Numbered from the stretch's first letter, positions 9,706 through 22,707 are shown. The stretch: DNA of 64,000 bases from Thiohalocapsa sp. (GCA_028277725.1 JANQFX010000039.1:29697-93696); one strand, 5' to 3'. Notes: generated by a model not told the origin, from the letters alone. Program-made: numbers and translations.

Positions 9706-10009
9706 GGTGCGCGGTCTCCGGCTGGGCTTGGCGTCTGCGGCGCCGCGGGCTCGCCCAGGAACGAGCCCCGCCGCGGATCGGGTACCCTTGAATGCTAACA
9801 CCGCCGAATCGGCCGGGAATGACGGTTTGGTTGCCCGATCGGCCATGATCACGGATGCCCAGCAGCATGCCTGCCGCCTGTTGAGCCGCCCGAGCCGACG
9901 CTTGTTGCGATGGCGCGCGCCGAGACGAGAGGACGCTGGCGCGGGCACAAAAAAAGGGGCGCCGAAGCGCCCCTGATCCTCGACAGGCGGCCGCGGGGGC
10001 CGCGCTCGA
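9706..10009. other. Intergenic region between fba and ppk2
   Basis: 304 bases with no credible gene. The right part holds the fba terminator (9949-9974); the left part must contain the ppk2 promoter, for which I see no strong -35/-10 pair. Small open frames here are GC-driven. Confidence 0.6.
9949..9974 (-). terminator. Rho-independent terminator of the tkt-fba operon
   Basis: On the minus strand the sequence reads AGGGGCGC, loop TTCG, GCGCCCCT and then a run of T: a perfect 8-bp stem capped by the very stable UUCG tetraloop. It begins 35 bases after the fba stop. Confidence 0.92.
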
Positions 10010-11074
10010 TCAGTTCACCTTCGGGTCGAGTTCGCCCTTGGTGTAGCGGTCGGTCATGGCATCCAGCGACAGCACGCGGATCTTGCTGGCGTTGCCGGCG
10101 GTGCCGAAGGCCTCGTAGCGGGCCTTGCAGATGTCCTTCATGGCCTTGGTGGCGGCGTCGAGGAACTTGCGCGGGTCGAAGTTCTTCGGGTTCTCCGCGA
10201 GGTGACGGCGAATGGCGCCGGTGGAGGCCATACGCAGGTCGGTGTCGATGTTGACCTTGCGCACGCCGTTCTTGATGCCCTCGGCGATCTCTTCCACCGG
10301 CACGCCGTAGGTCTCGCCCATGGCGCCACCGTACTGGTCGATGATCTTCAGCCACTCCTGCGGCACCGAGCTGGAACCGTGCATCACCAGGTGGGTGTTG
10401 GGGATGCGCTTGTGGATCTCCTTGATGCGCTCGATGGCAAGGATGTCGCCCGTCGGCGGACGGGTGAACTTGTAGGCGCCGTGGGAGGTGCCGATGGCGA
10501 TGGCCAACGCGTCCACTTGGGTCTTCTTGACGAAGTCGGCGGCCTCCTCGGGATCGGTCAGCAGCTGGCTGTGGTCCAGCGTGCCCTCGGCGCCGATGCC
10601 GTCCTCTTCACCGGCCTGACCGGTCTCCAGCGAGCCCAGACAGCCCAGCTCGCCCTCGACAGACACGCCGCAGGCGTGCGCCATGTCGACGACGGTCCTG
10701 GTGACGTCGACGTTGTACTCGTAGCTGGTCGGGGTCTTGCCGTCCTCGCCCAGGGAGCCGTCCATCATCACGGAGCTGAAGCCGAGCTGGATCGAGCGCT
10801 GGCAGACGGCCGGCGAGGTGCCGTGGTCCTGGTGCATGACCACGGGGATGTGCGGCCACTCCTCGATGGCGGCGAGGATCAGGTGGCGCAGGAACGGGGC
10901 ACCGGCGTACTTACGGGCGCCGGCGGAGGCCTGCACGATGACCGGCGAGTCGGTCTCGTCGGCGGCCTCCATGATGGCGCGCATCTGCTCCAGGTTGTTG
11001 ACGTTGAAGGCCGGGACGCCGTATTGATGCTCGGCGGCGTGATCCAGCAGCTGGCGGAGTGAAATCAAGGCCAT
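10010..11074 (-). CDS. fba: Class II fructose-bisphosphate aldolase (Calvin-cycle subtype)
   Basis: Zinc enzyme that condenses or cleaves fructose-1,6-bisphosphate, serving glycolysis and, in autotrophs, the Calvin cycle (also sedoheptulose bisphosphate). Diagnostic segments are [11 protein letters not shown] near the N-terminus, the zinc/catalytic [43 protein letters not shown], and [11 protein letters not shown]. At 354 residues it matches the longer autotroph-type class II enzymes. It is the last gene of the operon, 57 bp after pyk and followed by the UUCG terminator. CAGGAG precedes the ATG. Confidence 0.95.
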   Translation of the reverse strand: MALISLRQLLDHAAEHQYGVPAFNVNNLEQMRAIMEAADETDSPVIVQASAGARKYAGAPFLRHLILAAIEEWPHIPVVMHQDHGTSPAVCQRSIQLGFSSVMMDGSLGEDGKTPTSYEYNVDVTRTVVDMAHACGVSVEGELGCLGSLETGQAGEEDGIGAEGTLDHSQLLTDPEEAADFVKKTQVDALAIAIGTSHGAYKFTRPPTGDILAIERIKEIHKRIPNTHLVMHGSSSVPQEWLKIIDQYGGAMGETYGVPVEEIAEGIKNGVRKVNIDTDLRMASTGAIRRHLAENPKNFDPRKFLDAATKAMKDICKARYEAFGTAGNASKIRVLSLDAMTDRYTKGELDPKVN

Positions 11075-11131
11075 GGGGGCTCTCCTGTGTCGCTAGGTTG
11101 AAAGTGGGGAGTGAATCGGTGCGGGCCGGGC

Positions 11132-12574
<1,443 letters not shown>

Positions 12575-12629
12575 GGCATTCTTGTCCGAGGTGCGGCGGA
12601 TCGAATCCGCCGGAGTCCGTTGTTCGGGC

Positions 12630-12657
12630 GGGTGGACGGCGCTTCGCTTGTCCACCC
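12630..12657 (-). repeat. REP-like hairpin between pgk and pyk
   Basis: GGGTGGAC (12630-12637) and GTCCACCC (12650-12657) form a perfect 8-bp stem around a 12-base GC-rich loop. The form resembles the short palindromic intergenic repeats common in gammaproteobacteria. It lies in the 191-bp pgk-pyk gap and may shield or process the operon mRNA. Confidence 0.6.
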
Positions 12658-12765
12658 TATGCGTGCATGTCACTCACGCTTGGCAGACGCCAAACGCGAT
12701 CATGGCGGGGCGTCCGGCCACGCACGGGAAGCGCCGATGACTCAGCGCATCCCCGGGCGCCGGGT

Positions 12766-13947
12766 TCAGTCCTTGGCGCGGGCTTCGAGCATGGCAACCG
12801 CGGGCAGGGTCTTGCCCTCCAGGAACTCCAGGAAGGCGCCGCCGGCGGTGGAGATGTAGGACACCTTGTCGTAGATGTCGTACTTCTGGATCGCAGCGAT
12901 GGTGTCGCCACCGCCGGCAAGCGTGAAGGCGTCGGTCTCGGCGATGGCCATGGAGATGGTCTTGGTGCCCTCGCCGAACTGGTCGAACTCGAACACGCCC
13001 ACCGGGCCATTCCAGACCACCGTACCCGCGTTCTTGATGATCTCGGCCAGCTCGTTGGCGCTGTCCGGACCGATGTCGAAGATCATGTCGTCGTCGGCAA
13101 CCTCGTCGGCCTTCTTCTGCACCGCAGGCTCGTTCTCATCGAACTTCTGGCCGACGACCACGTCGGTGGCGACGGGGATGGTGGCGCCGCGGGCGGTCAT
13201 CTTCTCCATCAGGGCCTTGGCGGTGTCGACCAGGTCGTTCTCGCACAGGGACTTGCCGACGTTGTGGCCGGCGGCCTTGATGAAGGTGTTAGCGATGCCG
13301 CCGCCGACCACGAGCTGGTCGACCTTCTCGGACAGGGCCTCCAGCACCGTCAGCTTGGTGGAAACCTTGGAGCCGCCGACGATGGCGACCATCGGGCGCT
13401 TCGGATCGGCCAAGGCCTTGTTCAGTGCGTCCAGCTCTTCGGCCAGCAGCAGGCCGGCGCAGGCGGACGGGGCGAACTTGCCGGCGCCGTGGGTGGAGGC
13501 CTGCGCGCGGTGCGCGGTGCCGAAGGCGTCCATGACGTAGACGTCGCAGAGGGCGGCATACTGCTTGGACAGGTCTTCGTTGTCCTTCTTCTCGCCCTTG
13601 TTGAAGCGGACGTTCTCGAGCAGCACCAATTCGCCGTCGGCGACCTCGGGGGCGGACTCCAGGTAGTCCTTTACCAGCCGCACCTCGCGGCCCATCTTGG
13701 CGCCGAGGTCGGCGGCGACCGGCGCCAGCGAGTTCTCCTCGGAGTAGACGCCCTCCTCCGGGCGACCTAGATGCGACATGACCATGACCTTGGCACCTGC
13801 CTTCAGGCAATGCTCGAAGGTGGGCATGGAGGCGGTGATGCGCGCATCGGAGGTGACCTTGCCGTCCTTGACCGGGACGTTGAGGTCGGAGCGGATCAGC
13901 ACGCGCTTGCCGGCAAGGTCGAGGTCGATGAGCTTGGTGAAGGACAT
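12766..13947 (-). CDS. pgk: Phosphoglycerate kinase
   Basis: Phosphorylates 3-phosphoglycerate to 1,3-bisphosphoglycerate in carbon fixation, or the reverse in glycolysis. The 393 residues carry [21 protein letters not shown] near the N-terminus, [21 protein letters not shown], the hinge [20 protein letters not shown] and the nucleotide-binding [13 protein letters not shown] 13947 (MSFTKLIDL) fits the family better than the ATG six codons earlier. It follows gap in the operon. Confidence 0.95.
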   Translation of the reverse strand: MSFTKLIDLDLAGKRVLIRSDLNVPVKDGKVTSDARITASMPTFEHCLKAGAKVMVMSHLGRPEEGVYSEENSLAPVAADLGAKMGREVRLVKDYLESAPEVADGELVLLENVRFNKGEKKDNEDLSKQYAALCDVYVMDAFGTAHRAQASTHGAGKFAPSACAGLLLAEELDALNKALADPKRPMVAIVGGSKVSTKLTVLEALSEKVDQLVVGGGIANTFIKAAGHNVGKSLCENDLVDTAKALMEKMTARGATIPVATDVVVGQKFDENEPAVQKKADEVADDDMIFDIGPDSANELAEIIKNAGTVVWNGPVGVFEFDQFGEGTKTISMAIAETDAFTLAGGGDTIAAIQKYDIYDKVSYISTAGGAFLEFLEGKTLPAVAMLEARAKD

Positions 13948-13985
13948 GGGTTCTGCCTCGTTCAATGGTGTTGTGGTTTCAAGCG

Positions 13986-14015
13986 ATCTGGAAAGTGCTT
14001 ACGCACTTTCCAGAT
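13986..14015 (-). repeat. Perfect 13-bp hairpin between gap and pgk
   Basis: ATCTGGAAAGTGC (13986-13998), loop TTAC, GCACTTTCCAGAT (14003-14015). No T run follows on either strand, so it looks like an mRNA-stabilising or processing hairpin in the gap-pgk transcript rather than a terminator. It lies 38 bases before the pgk start. Confidence 0.75.
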
Positions 14016-14026
14016 GACTCGGATCA

Positions 14027-14108
14027 TCGTTGTCGTTGTCGTCGCTATCGTCGTTGTCGCTATCGTCGTCGAGCATGCACTCGATTACGAAGACGACAAC
14101 GACAACGA
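14027..14108. repeat. Low-complexity GTTGTC/GTC tract with 17-bp inverted arms
   Basis: A degenerate run of GTTGTC, GTCGTC and GCTATC units, ending in a 17-bp inverted copy: the segment 14027-14043 is the exact reverse complement of 14092-14108. It fills most of the gap between gap and pgk. Frames through it encode only Val or Asp/Asn runs, so it is not a gene. Confidence 0.75.
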
Positions 14109-14149
14109 AGGCGAGTGGGCTCAACCCACCCGCCGTTGTCACCAGCCGC

Positions 14150-15238
<1,089 letters not shown>

Positions 15239-15254
15239 TCATGGGACTCGCTCA

Positions 15255-17267
15255 TTACAGAAGGCTGTTGACGGCCTCGGCGACGGCCTCGGCGGTGACG
15301 CCGAATTCCTTGTAGACCTCGGGGGCCGGGGCGGACTCGCCGAAGGTGTCCACACCGATAATCTTGCCGTGCATACCGACGTACTTGGGCCAGAGGTTCG
15401 AGACACCGGCCTCCACGGCGACGCGCGCCTTGACGGCGTCGGGCAGCACCGACTCCTTGTAGGCGGCGTCCTGGGCGTCGAACACGTCCATGCTCGGCAT
15501 GGAGACGACGCGGACCCGCTTGCCTTGACCGGCGAGGCTGTCCGCCGCCTGCATGGCAAGGTCCACCTCGGTGCCGGTGCCGATGATGATGGCGTCAGGC
15601 GTGCCGTCGCAGTCCTTGAGCACATAGGCGCCCTTTTCGATGGCGCGGATCTGATCCTCGGACCGCGTCTGATGCGGCGCGCCCTGGCGGGAGAAGATCA
15701 GCGCGGTGGGGCCGCCCTGGCGCTGGATGGCGAACTTCCAGGCGACGGCGGACTCCACCGCATCGCAGGGCCGCCAGGTGGACATGCGCGGGGTAAGACG
15801 CAGGATCGAGACCTGCTCCACCGGCTGGTGGGTGGGGCCGTCCTCGCCGAGACCGATGGAGTCGTGGGTGTAGACGAAGATCGGGTTGATCTTCATCAGC
15901 GCCGCCATGCGCACCGCGTTGCGGGCGTACTCCATGAACATCAGGAAGGTGGCACCGTAGGGCTTGAAGCCGCCGTGCAGCGTGGCGCCGTTCATGACCG
16001 CGGACATGCCGAACTCCCGCACGCCGTAGTAGACGTAGTTGCCGGAGGCATCGTCGGGGCCGACGCCCTTGCAGCCGGACCAGAGCGTGAGGTTGGAGCC
16101 GGCGAGGTCCGCGGAGCCGCCGAGGAACTCCGGCAGCATCGGGCCGAAGCCATTGAGGGCGTTCTGCGAGGCCTTGCGGGTAGCGATCTTCTCGCCCTTC
16201 TCGTTCACCGACTGGATGAACTCCCAGGCCTTGGCGTCGAAGTCCTCCGGCAGCTCGCCGGCCATGCGGCGCTCGAACTCTGCGGCCTCGGCGGGGAACG
16301 CGGCCTTGTAGGCGGCGAACTTGTCGTTCCAGGCGCTCTCGGCCGCACCGCCGCGTTCGTTCGCGTCCCAGGCCTGGTAGACGTCGTTGGGGATCTCGAA
16401 CGGGCCGTGGGTCCAGCCGAGATTCTCGCGGGTCAGGGCGATCTCGTCGTCGCCGAGCGGGGCGCCGTGGCACTCCTCCTTGCCCTGTTTGTTCGGCGAA
16501 CCGAAGCCGATGATGGTCTGGCAGCAGATCAGCGACGGCTTGTCGGTGACGGCGCGGGCCTCTTCGATGGCGGCCTTGATGGCCTCCGGGTCGTGGCCGT
16601 CGACCTTCGGGATCACGTGCCAGTTGTAGGCGTCGAAGCGCTTGGGCGTGTCGTCCAGGAACCAGGCGGGTGTGTCGCCGTGGCCGCGCACCTCGCCGTC
16701 GATGGAGATGTTGTTGTCATCGTAGAAGGCGATGAGCTTGCCCAGGCCGAGGGCACCGGCCAGCGAGCAGGCCTCGTGCGAAATGCCTTCCATCAGGCAG
16801 CCATCGCCCAGGAACACGTAGGTGTGGTGGTCGACGATACCGTGACCGGGCTTGTTGAACTGCGCCGCCAGTACCTTCTCTGCCAGCGCCATGCCGACGC
16901 CGTTGGTGATGCCCTGACCGAGCGGACCGGTGGTGGTCTCCACGCCCGGTGCATAGCCGTACTCCGGATGACCCGGGGTCTTGGAGTGCAGTTGACGGAA
17001 CTGCTTGAGGTCGTCGATGGAGAGGTCATAGCCGGTCAGATGCAGCAGCGAGTAGATCAGCATCGAGCCGTGGCCGTTGGATAGCACGAAGCGATCCCGG
17101 TCGGCCCAGTTCGGGTTGGCCGGGTTGTGCTGCATGAAGTCGTTCCAGAGCACTTCAGCGATGTCTGCCATGCCCATGGGGGCGCCCGGGTGGCCGGACT
17201 TGGCCTTCTGCACTGCGTCCATGCTGAGCGCCCGGATGGCGTTCGCGAGCTCTTTGCGTGAGGACAT
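15255..17267 (-). CDS. tkt: Transketolase
   Basis: Thiamine-diphosphate enzyme moving two-carbon units in the Calvin cycle and pentose phosphate pathway. The 670 residues show [15 protein letters not shown] (substrate/TPP histidine), the TPP motif [18 protein letters not shown] ending in DDNNISIDG, the pyrimidine-domain [18 protein letters not shown] and a complete C-terminal domain. It is the first gene of the operon tkt-gap-pgk-pyk-fba and has a long (>300 nt) leader if the promoter at 17586-17615 is real. GAGAG lies just before the ATG. Confidence 0.96.
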   Translation of the reverse strand: MSSRKELANAIRALSMDAVQKAKSGHPGAPMGMADIAEVLWNDFMQHNPANPNWADRDRFVLSNGHGSMLIYSLLHLTGYDLSIDDLKQFRQLHSKTPGHPEYGYAPGVETTTGPLGQGITNGVGMALAEKVLAAQFNKPGHGIVDHHTYVFLGDGCLMEGISHEACSLAGALGLGKLIAFYDDNNISIDGEVRGHGDTPAWFLDDTPKRFDAYNWHVIPKVDGHDPEAIKAAIEEARAVTDKPSLICCQTIIGFGSPNKQGKEECHGAPLGDDEIALTRENLGWTHGPFEIPNDVYQAWDANERGGAAESAWNDKFAAYKAAFPAEAAEFERRMAGELPEDFDAKAWEFIQSVNEKGEKIATRKASQNALNGFGPMLPEFLGGSADLAGSNLTLWSGCKGVGPDDASGNYVYYGVREFGMSAVMNGATLHGGFKPYGATFLMFMEYARNAVRMAALMKINPIFVYTHDSIGLGEDGPTHQPVEQVSILRLTPRMSTWRPCDAVESAVAWKFAIQRQGGPTALIFSRQGAPHQTRSEDQIRAIEKGAYVLKDCDGTPDAIIIGTGTEVDLAMQAADSLAGQGKRVRVVSMPSMDVFDAQDAAYKESVLPDAVKARVAVEAGVSNLWPKYVGMHGKIIGVDTFGESAPAPEVYKEFGVTAEAVAEAVNSLL

Positions 17268-17316
17268 AGGGTCTCTCCTCGATCTGGTTGGGGATTCGAT
17301 GTGGCGAAAACTGCTG

Positions 17317-17357
17317 CGTCCGCTAGGACGGGCCGCCCGTCGGGCGACTCGCGGACG
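17317..17357 (-). promoter_or_regulatory. Nested hairpin in the tkt 5' leader
   Basis: Outer arms CGTCCGC (17317-17323) and GCGGACG (17351-17357) enclose a tight inner hairpin GACGGG (17327-17332), CCG, CCCGTC (17336-17341). It begins 50 bases before the tkt start. It could affect translation or leader stability; no known riboswitch class matches. Confidence 0.4.
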
Positions 17358-17585
17358 TGCTGAATGGTGAGCGGCGACAGACCTCGCGGTGGCGCTGCGT
17401 TCAGGTCCGCGGCAGGGCGCAGGGCGCCAGCCGAACTCTGAACCAAGGCGTTGACTGAAGAATCGGGCGCATCAGTGACTCCGACGCGCAGAAGCGCCAA
17501 CAGGCGGGCGCGGTATTCTTGCGCAACTCGCGCGGTTGGGCAAAGCAGTCGGCCGGAATTGGGCCACGTGTGTCATAACTTTCTA

Positions 17586-17615
17586 ATATTAAGGATTTCG
17601 ACTAGCTATAGGCAA
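17586..17615 (-). promoter_or_regulatory. Candidate promoter of the tkt operon
   Basis: On the minus strand TTGCCT (17615-17610), an 18-bp spacer and TAATAT (17591-17586) in the only AT-rich patch of the 499-bp gap. Match is 4/6 for each box. LysR-type CbbR control would be expected for such an operon, but I cannot assign a CbbR site. Confidence 0.35.
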
Positions 17616-17766
17616 GCCGAATGTGCATCGTCGGCCGCGCGGCCCTGGCGGCAGCCGCCCTGGGGCGGGCCGGCGACCCCCGCCCTGGACCGGCTAGGGG
17701 CCCGGTCAGCAGCCCCGTCGAACGAGTCGAGCATGCTCGTGGCAATTCGGCGCCGCTGTACTAGGG

Positions 17767-18324
17767 CTACTGATCGCGCCACTTGATGGAGCAGCCGATG
17801 CTCGGGATCTGGTCGGCCGGCCCGCCACCGGTCTCGGCCACCTGTTGCATGCCGAGGAACAGGTCGCGGCGCACGTCCGCGGGCGCGGCCTCCTTGCGGC
17901 TCTCGTCGAGGCGGCCCCGATACTGGAGCTCGAGCGCGGCGTTGTAGCCGAAGAAGTCCGGCGTGCAGACGGCCCCGAAGGTCTTCGCCACCTGTTGCGT
18001 CTCATCGAGGAGGTAGGGGAAGGGGAACGCCAACTCGGTGGCGATCTTGCGCATGTTCTCGAAGGAGTCCTCCGGATAATCCGCAGGGTCGTTCGACATG
18101 ATGGCGACGGAGCCGATGCCGAGGCCAGCCAACTCGCGCGCGTCACGGATGATGCGATCGCGCACCGCCTTGACGTAAGGACAGTGGTTGCAGATGAACA
18201 TCACCAGCAGGCCCCTGGGTCCCGCACAGGCATCACGGGTCCAGGTCTTGCCATCGACGCCGGGCAGGGAGAAATCCGGTGCGGGCTGGCCGAAGTCGCA
18301 GACTGGGGTTTCGAGGGACACCAT
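17767..18324 (-). CDS. Thioredoxin-fold (peroxiredoxin-like 1) protein
   Basis: A 185-residue cytoplasmic thioredoxin-fold protein of the AhpC/TSA Prx-like1 group. Visible are FGQPAPDFSLPGVDGK (N-terminal strand), the redox pair FICNHCPYVKAVRDR, SNDPADYPEDSFENM, DETQQVAKTFGAVCTPDFF (cis-Pro region) and a C-terminal GCSIKWR. Such proteins are thought to act as thiol reductases; the substrate is unknown. ATG 18324 has TTGGAGG seven bases upstream. It is divergent from metK. Confidence 0.85.
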   Translation of the reverse strand: MVSLETPVCDFGQPAPDFSLPGVDGKTWTRDACAGPRGLLVMFICNHCPYVKAVRDRIIRDARELAGLGIGSVAIMSNDPADYPEDSFENMRKIATELAFPFPYLLDETQQVAKTFGAVCTPDFFGYNAALELQYRGRLDESRKEAAPADVRRDLFLGMQQVAETGGGPADQIPSIGCSIKWRDQ

Positions 18325-18563
18325 CGCGGCCTCCAAGTCAAAATGTCGCTGGGAAACGGTCGGATATGGTAACCCAACGCAGCAACGGCGCAGTGGACGC
18401 CTCAGCGGACGTCCCAGGACACATCGCCCTGCGCCGGCGCCTATTCAACGTCATGTGGGTTCGCTAACATGCGCGATGCTCCCGCTGCACTCCCACGCGG
18501 CAACGCCTAGGCTCCACCCACAACCGTCCAACCAAAGCGCGCCCAGGGCGCCCCGATACTGCC

Positions 18564-19733
18564 ATGTCGAACGAATTGCTCTTCACGTCCGAATCCGTCT
18601 CCGAAGGCCATCCGGACAAGGTTGCGGACCAGATCTCCGATGCCATCCTCGACGATATCCTGGCCAACGACCCCAATCCCGGCGCCGCCCGCGTCGCCTG
18701 CGAGACCATGATCAAGACCGGCGCGGTCGTCGTCGCCGGCGAGATCACCACCGACCACTGGGTGGACTTCGATACCCTGGTGCGTGAGGTCGTCAACGAC
18801 ATCGGCTACGACAATTCCCACGTGGGCTTCGACGGCAGCACCTGCGCAGTCATGTCGCTCATCGGCAAGCAGTCCGGCGACATCGCCCAGGGCGTCGATC
18901 GCAAGAGCCCGGAGGAGCAAGGCGCCGGCGACCAGGGCCTGATGTTCGGCTACGCCACCAATGAGACCGACGTCCTGATGCCGGCGCCGATCACCTACGC
19001 GCACCGCCTGGTGGAGCGCCAGTCCGAGATGCGCAAGAGCAACGTCTTGCCCTGGCTGCGCCCGGATGCCAAGAGCCAGGTCAGCATGCGTTATCGCGAC
19101 GGTGAAATCGTCGGCGTCGACGCCCTGGTGCTCTCCACACAGCACGACCCGGACGTGGATCAGAAGCACATCCATGAGGCGGTGATGGAGAACATCATCA
19201 TACCCGTGATTCCGACGGAGTGGATCCACGGCGACACCAAGATCCACATCAACCCCACCGGCAGCTTCGTCATCGGCGGGCCGGTGGGCGACTGCGGCCT
19301 CACCGGGCGCAAGATCATCGTCGACACGTACGGCGGCATGGCCCGCCACGGCGGCGGCGCCTTCTCCGGCAAGGACCCGTCCAAGGTCGACCGCTCCGCC
19401 GCCTACGCAGGGCGCTACGTGGCCAAGAACATCGTCGCCGCCGGCCTCGCCGACCGCTGCGAGATCCAGGTCTCCTACGCCATCGGCGTCGCCGAGCCGA
19501 CCTCCATCTCCATCGAGACCTTCGGCACCGCCAAGATCGACGAGAACCGCATCGCCATGCTGGTGCGCGAGTTCTTCGACCTGCGCCCCTACGGCCTGAT
19601 CCAGATGCTCGACCTGGTCAAGCCCATCTACCGCAAGACCGCCGCCTACGGCCACTTCGGCCGCGAGTTGCCGGAGTTCACCTGGGAGCGCACCGACAAG
19701 GCCGACGCACTGCGCGACGCGGCCGGGCTCTAA
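18564..19733 (+). CDS. metK: S-adenosylmethionine synthetase
   Basis: Makes S-adenosylmethionine from methionine and ATP. All family signatures are present in 389 residues: [30 protein letters not shown], the glycine-rich [23 protein letters not shown] (read in two pieces), and [14 protein letters not shown] at the end. No SAM riboswitch could be recognised in the 239 bp upstream. The methylation supply is relevant to the B12-radical SAM and ICMT-like genes elsewhere in the window, but there is no operon link. Confidence 0.96.
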   Translation: MSNELLFTSESVSEGHPDKVADQISDAILDDILANDPNPGAARVACETMIKTGAVVVAGEITTDHWVDFDTLVREVVNDIGYDNSHVGFDGSTCAVMSLIGKQSGDIAQGVDRKSPEEQGAGDQGLMFGYATNETDVLMPAPITYAHRLVERQSEMRKSNVLPWLRPDAKSQVSMRYRDGEIVGVDALVLSTQHDPDVDQKHIHEAVMENIIIPVIPTEWIHGDTKIHINPTGSFVIGGPVGDCGLTGRKIIVDTYGGMARHGGGAFSGKDPSKVDRSAAYAGRYVAKNIVAAGLADRCEIQVSYAIGVAEPTSISIETFGTAKIDENRIAMLVREFFDLRPYGLIQMLDLVKPIYRKTAAYGHFGRELPEFTWERTDKADALRDAAGL

Positions 19734-20141
19734 GGCGATTTCTGTCAAAGAACATGCCGCCTGGCTTGCCTTCTCGCCCGCCTTCGGCGTCGCGGCAGCG
19801 GGCACAGAGTTCGACTATGCGCCCGCTGCGACTCCTTGAAGGCGAACGAAAATCCGGCGCCATTCGGTATGTTGTTTTCCGGCAATCTCCTAACGCCTCG
19901 CCGTTGCGGCTTCGTGGCTCCCGCTCGGGTTTGTGGACCCGGGCGAGGCCGCAAAGGCGCATTCGGAACTCGTCGAGATCGAAGTGCGCGACTGCATCGT
20001 TTGGGTGGAGGAGGAACTGCGCCATACGCGCTCACGCACTTCACCAATCGGCCAACCACTCACCTTGGGCCGAGGGCATCGTGACGGAGTCGGGATGTCC
20101 TGCGACGACGGCGCCGCTCGATCGGCCGACTGGAGGCTAGG
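19734..20141. other. Intergenic region between metK and cti
   Basis: 408 bases. A plus-strand stretch (about 19910-20040) reads as GFVDPGEAAKAHSELVEIEV and onward but has no credible start, RBS or family match, so I do not call a gene. It may be a decayed fragment. The cti RBS (GGAGG) lies at its end. Confidence 0.45.
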
Positions 20142-22574
20142 ATGTCCGCCTGCGTTCCCCTGCTCGACTGCACCCGACCCGGTTTTGTCGGTCTGCCCCT
20201 GTCTCTCCTCGCGTGGCTTCTACTCGCGTGTTCCCTCCTCGCGTGCGGAGCCGCCCAGGCGGAGCCGGGCTTCGAACCGAGCCCAGCACCGGCGGGCGAC
20301 GGCGACATCAGCTACACGCGCGACGTTCAACCGATCTTCGACCGTCGCTGTATCGCCTGCCATGGCTGCCTGGGCTCGCCCTGCAATCTGAAGCTCGACA
20401 GCTACGCCGGAGCCGCCCGCGGCGCCTTCGGCATGAACCCCTACACCGACCATGTCTCCGCTTACCCGCGCACCGATATGGACGCCGCCGACTCCTTGGC
20501 GCAATGGCGAGAGCTCGGTTTCTGGCCGGTACTCTCACCGGAGACACCCGATGACGCCGCGCAGACCGAGCCACGGGACAGACGCGACGGCTCGCTGCTC
20601 CTGCGCTTCCTGGAGGCCGGCAACGCCCATAATCAGCCGGGCTTTCCGCGCGCGGCCCTCGCCTCGGCCTATGCCAAGCGCTTCGAGTACGCCTGTCCCT
20701 CCACCCCCGATGCCGCCGAGGCGTTGCTGGCCAAGAACCCGGCCATGGGCATGCCCTTCGGGCTGCCGGCCATCGATGCGGACGACTACGCCACCCTACT
20801 GCGCTGGATCAGCGCCGGCGCCCAGGGCCCCAGCGCCGAGGAGCTGCTGGCCGCCGCCGAATCGGTGAGGCCCGACGAGGTCGCGCACTGGGAGGACTTC
20901 TTCAATGATCCGGACCCACGCCATCGGCTGGTGGCGCGGTTCATCTTCGAGCACGTCTATCTGGCCACCATCGTACTGGCGGAAAGCCCCGACGAGCGCT
21001 TCCGGCTGGTGCGATCGAGCACGCCGCCCGGGGAACCGGTGGACGTCATCGGCACCGACCTGCCCTACGATGACCCGTACGCCCACGCCGACGTGGAGCG
21101 CTTCTGGTACAGACTGCAGAAGCTCACCCAGGCACCGATGCAGAAGAACCTCTTCCTATGGCGACTCGCGCAAACCGACCGCGCCGAGCTGGAGCAGCTG
21201 TTCTTCGGCGCCGAGGGACCGGGGGCCAACTGGCCCGAGGCGGCCCCGCTGGACCCGCCCTGGGGCCTCGGCAACCCCTTCAGCGTCTTCCGCACCATTC
21301 CCGCCGAGGCGCGTTATCGATTCCTTCTACGCTACGCCGAGACCATCACCTCAGGCGTCATCTACGGCCCCGTGTGCAACGGCCAGACCGCAACCTATGC
21401 CGTGAAGGACCACTTCTGGGTCTTCTTCGTCGATCCTGCCGCAGACCCCTCGGTGCAGGACCCGAAGCTGGGCCTGGACAGCTGGGACAAGATGATGGAC
21501 CGCTCGGTATTCGGCAACGCCACCTACGTGGAGGCCTACAACGAGGCGCTGGCCGGACTCCGCCCGCAAGGTTGGGACATCGATGCGATCTGGGACGGCG
21601 ACGGTGACAACCCCAACGCCTGGCTCACGGTCATGCGTCACGACACCAACGTCTCGGTGATGACGGGCGGCCGGGGCGGCACACCGCGCACCCTCTGGCT
21701 GATGACCTACAGCGGGCTCGAGCGCATGTACTACGACACGGTCGCCGACTTCGAATACTGGGCCGGCGACCCGTCCAAGCTCGAGACGCTGTTGTTCTTC
21801 AACTACCTGCGCCAGGAGTTCGAGGACAACTTCCTGATGCTCCTGCCAGCGGGCGCACGCGAGGCCGTCCGCAACACCTGGACCCAAGGGATCGGTCGAC
21901 TCGGACTCGAGCTCATTCCCTTCGATGCCGACCAGGATGCGGCAAGCAACGCCGGCGCCGAGGCAGACCCCCAACAGGCCTTGCGACAGGTCATCGACGC
22001 GGTAGAAGCGCGCTTCGCCCCTGCCATCGCCGGGCCGCCGGACCGCCTGAATCCCGACACCAAACCGGACACCGACCCGACCGCCCGGATCGCCAGCGTC
22101 GAGGACTGGGAACGGGCGCTGTCGACACTCACGGTGGTCCAGGGCCAGCCCTTCACGCGCTTCATGCCGAGCGTCATCCTGCTCCGGCTCGATGGCGACC
22201 AAAGCGCACGGGTCTACTCCCTGGTCGTCAACCGCGTCTACGAATCCCAGTACACCCTGGTCTTCCAGGATGGCCAGGCACTGCCGGAGCTCTATTCGCT
22301 GAGCGCCTATCCCACCATCGTCAATGGATTCCCGAACCTGTTCGTCCATTTGGACCTGGAGCGCGCTGGCGCCTTCCTTGCCGATCTGCGCAAGGTCGAC
22401 AGCGACGAGGCTTGGGAGGGCTTCAAGGCCCGCTACGCCATCCTGCGCAACAGCGCCGAGCTCTGGCCGTTCTACGACTGGATCACGGACTGGAATCTCG
22501 GCCACCGGCGGAGCGCGGCCGGCTATCTGGACCTGAGCTACTACGACCTACCGCGACGGGCGGCGGACCAATAG
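20142..22574 (+). CDS. cti: Fatty acid cis/trans isomerase, cytochrome c-type
   Basis: Periplasmic enzyme that isomerises cis-unsaturated acyl chains of phospholipids to trans, rigidifying the membrane under solvent or osmotic stress. The 810-residue protein has an N-terminal export signal (LSLLAWLLLACSLLACGAAQA, with a possible lipobox ending at Cys35), then one heme c site C-I-A-C-H at residues 70-74, inside IFDRRCIACHGC, as in known Cti proteins. The long remainder matches the Cti family (DPRHRLVARFIFEHVYLA, NPFSVFRTIP, ASVEDWERAL). GGAGG precedes the ATG. Single gene, convergent with ileS. Confidence 0.9.
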   Translation: MSACVPLLDCTRPGFVGLPLSLLAWLLLACSLLACGAAQAEPGFEPSPAPAGDGDISYTRDVQPIFDRRCIACHGCLGSPCNLKLDSYAGAARGAFGMNPYTDHVSAYPRTDMDAADSLAQWRELGFWPVLSPETPDDAAQTEPRDRRDGSLLLRFLEAGNAHNQPGFPRAALASAYAKRFEYACPSTPDAAEALLAKNPAMGMPFGLPAIDADDYATLLRWISAGAQGPSAEELLAAAESVRPDEVAHWEDFFNDPDPRHRLVARFIFEHVYLATIVLAESPDERFRLVRSSTPPGEPVDVIGTDLPYDDPYAHADVERFWYRLQKLTQAPMQKNLFLWRLAQTDRAELEQLFFGAEGPGANWPEAAPLDPPWGLGNPFSVFRTIPAEARYRFLLRYAETITSGVIYGPVCNGQTATYAVKDHFWVFFVDPAADPSVQDPKLGLDSWDKMMDRSVFGNATYVEAYNEALAGLRPQGWDIDAIWDGDGDNPNAWLTVMRHDTNVSVMTGGRGGTPRTLWLMTYSGLERMYYDTVADFEYWAGDPSKLETLLFFNYLRQEFEDNFLMLLPAGAREAVRNTWTQGIGRLGLELIPFDADQDAASNAGAEADPQQALRQVIDAVEARFAPAIAGPPDRLNPDTKPDTDPTARIASVEDWERALSTLTVVQGQPFTRFMPSVILLRLDGDQSARVYSLVVNRVYESQYTLVFQDGQALPELYSLSAYPTIVNGFPNLFVHLDLERAGAFLADLRKVDSDEAWEGFKARYAILRNSAELWPFYDWITDWNLGHRRSAAGYLDLSYYDLPRRAADQ

Positions 22575-22662
22575 CGGCGCCCGCAACCGACCGAGTCGGC
22601 ACCCGATCCGCCCGCCAGCGCCGGCATCTTCCATTCGAGGCCCGATCGACCGACCAGCAGCG

Positions 22663-22707
22663 CCTCCGGCCGAGGGACCTGCGACCGAAGGGCCTGCGGC
22701 CGTAGGC
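22663..22707. repeat. Three tandem 15-bp palindromic units between cti and ileS
   Basis: Units at 22663-22677, 22678-22692 and 22693-22707 follow the pattern CCTNCGRCCGNAGGN. Each unit is itself a near-palindrome, so the array can form hairpins. It lies between the convergent ends of cti and ileS and could act as a bidirectional terminator or be a REP-type array. Confidence 0.55.

Larger units (their letters stand above)
17268..17766. other. Long tkt leader/intergenic region
   Basis: 499 bases without a gene. It contains a nested hairpin at 17317-17357 near tkt and one AT-rich patch around 17570-17615 with a promoter-like pair. The rest shows no recognisable element. Confidence 0.55.

Noticed and set aside
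14027..14108. CRISPR-like repeat array
   Set aside because: The units are short, degenerate and lack spacers; it is a low-complexity tract, not an array.
18325..18563. SAM riboswitch before metK
   Set aside because: No SAM-I, SAM-II or SAM-IV core motif is seen in the 239-bp gap.
19910..20040. A short coding fragment reading GFVDPGEAAKAHSELVEIEV
   Set aside because: No start, no RBS and no family match; kept only as a possible decayed fragment.
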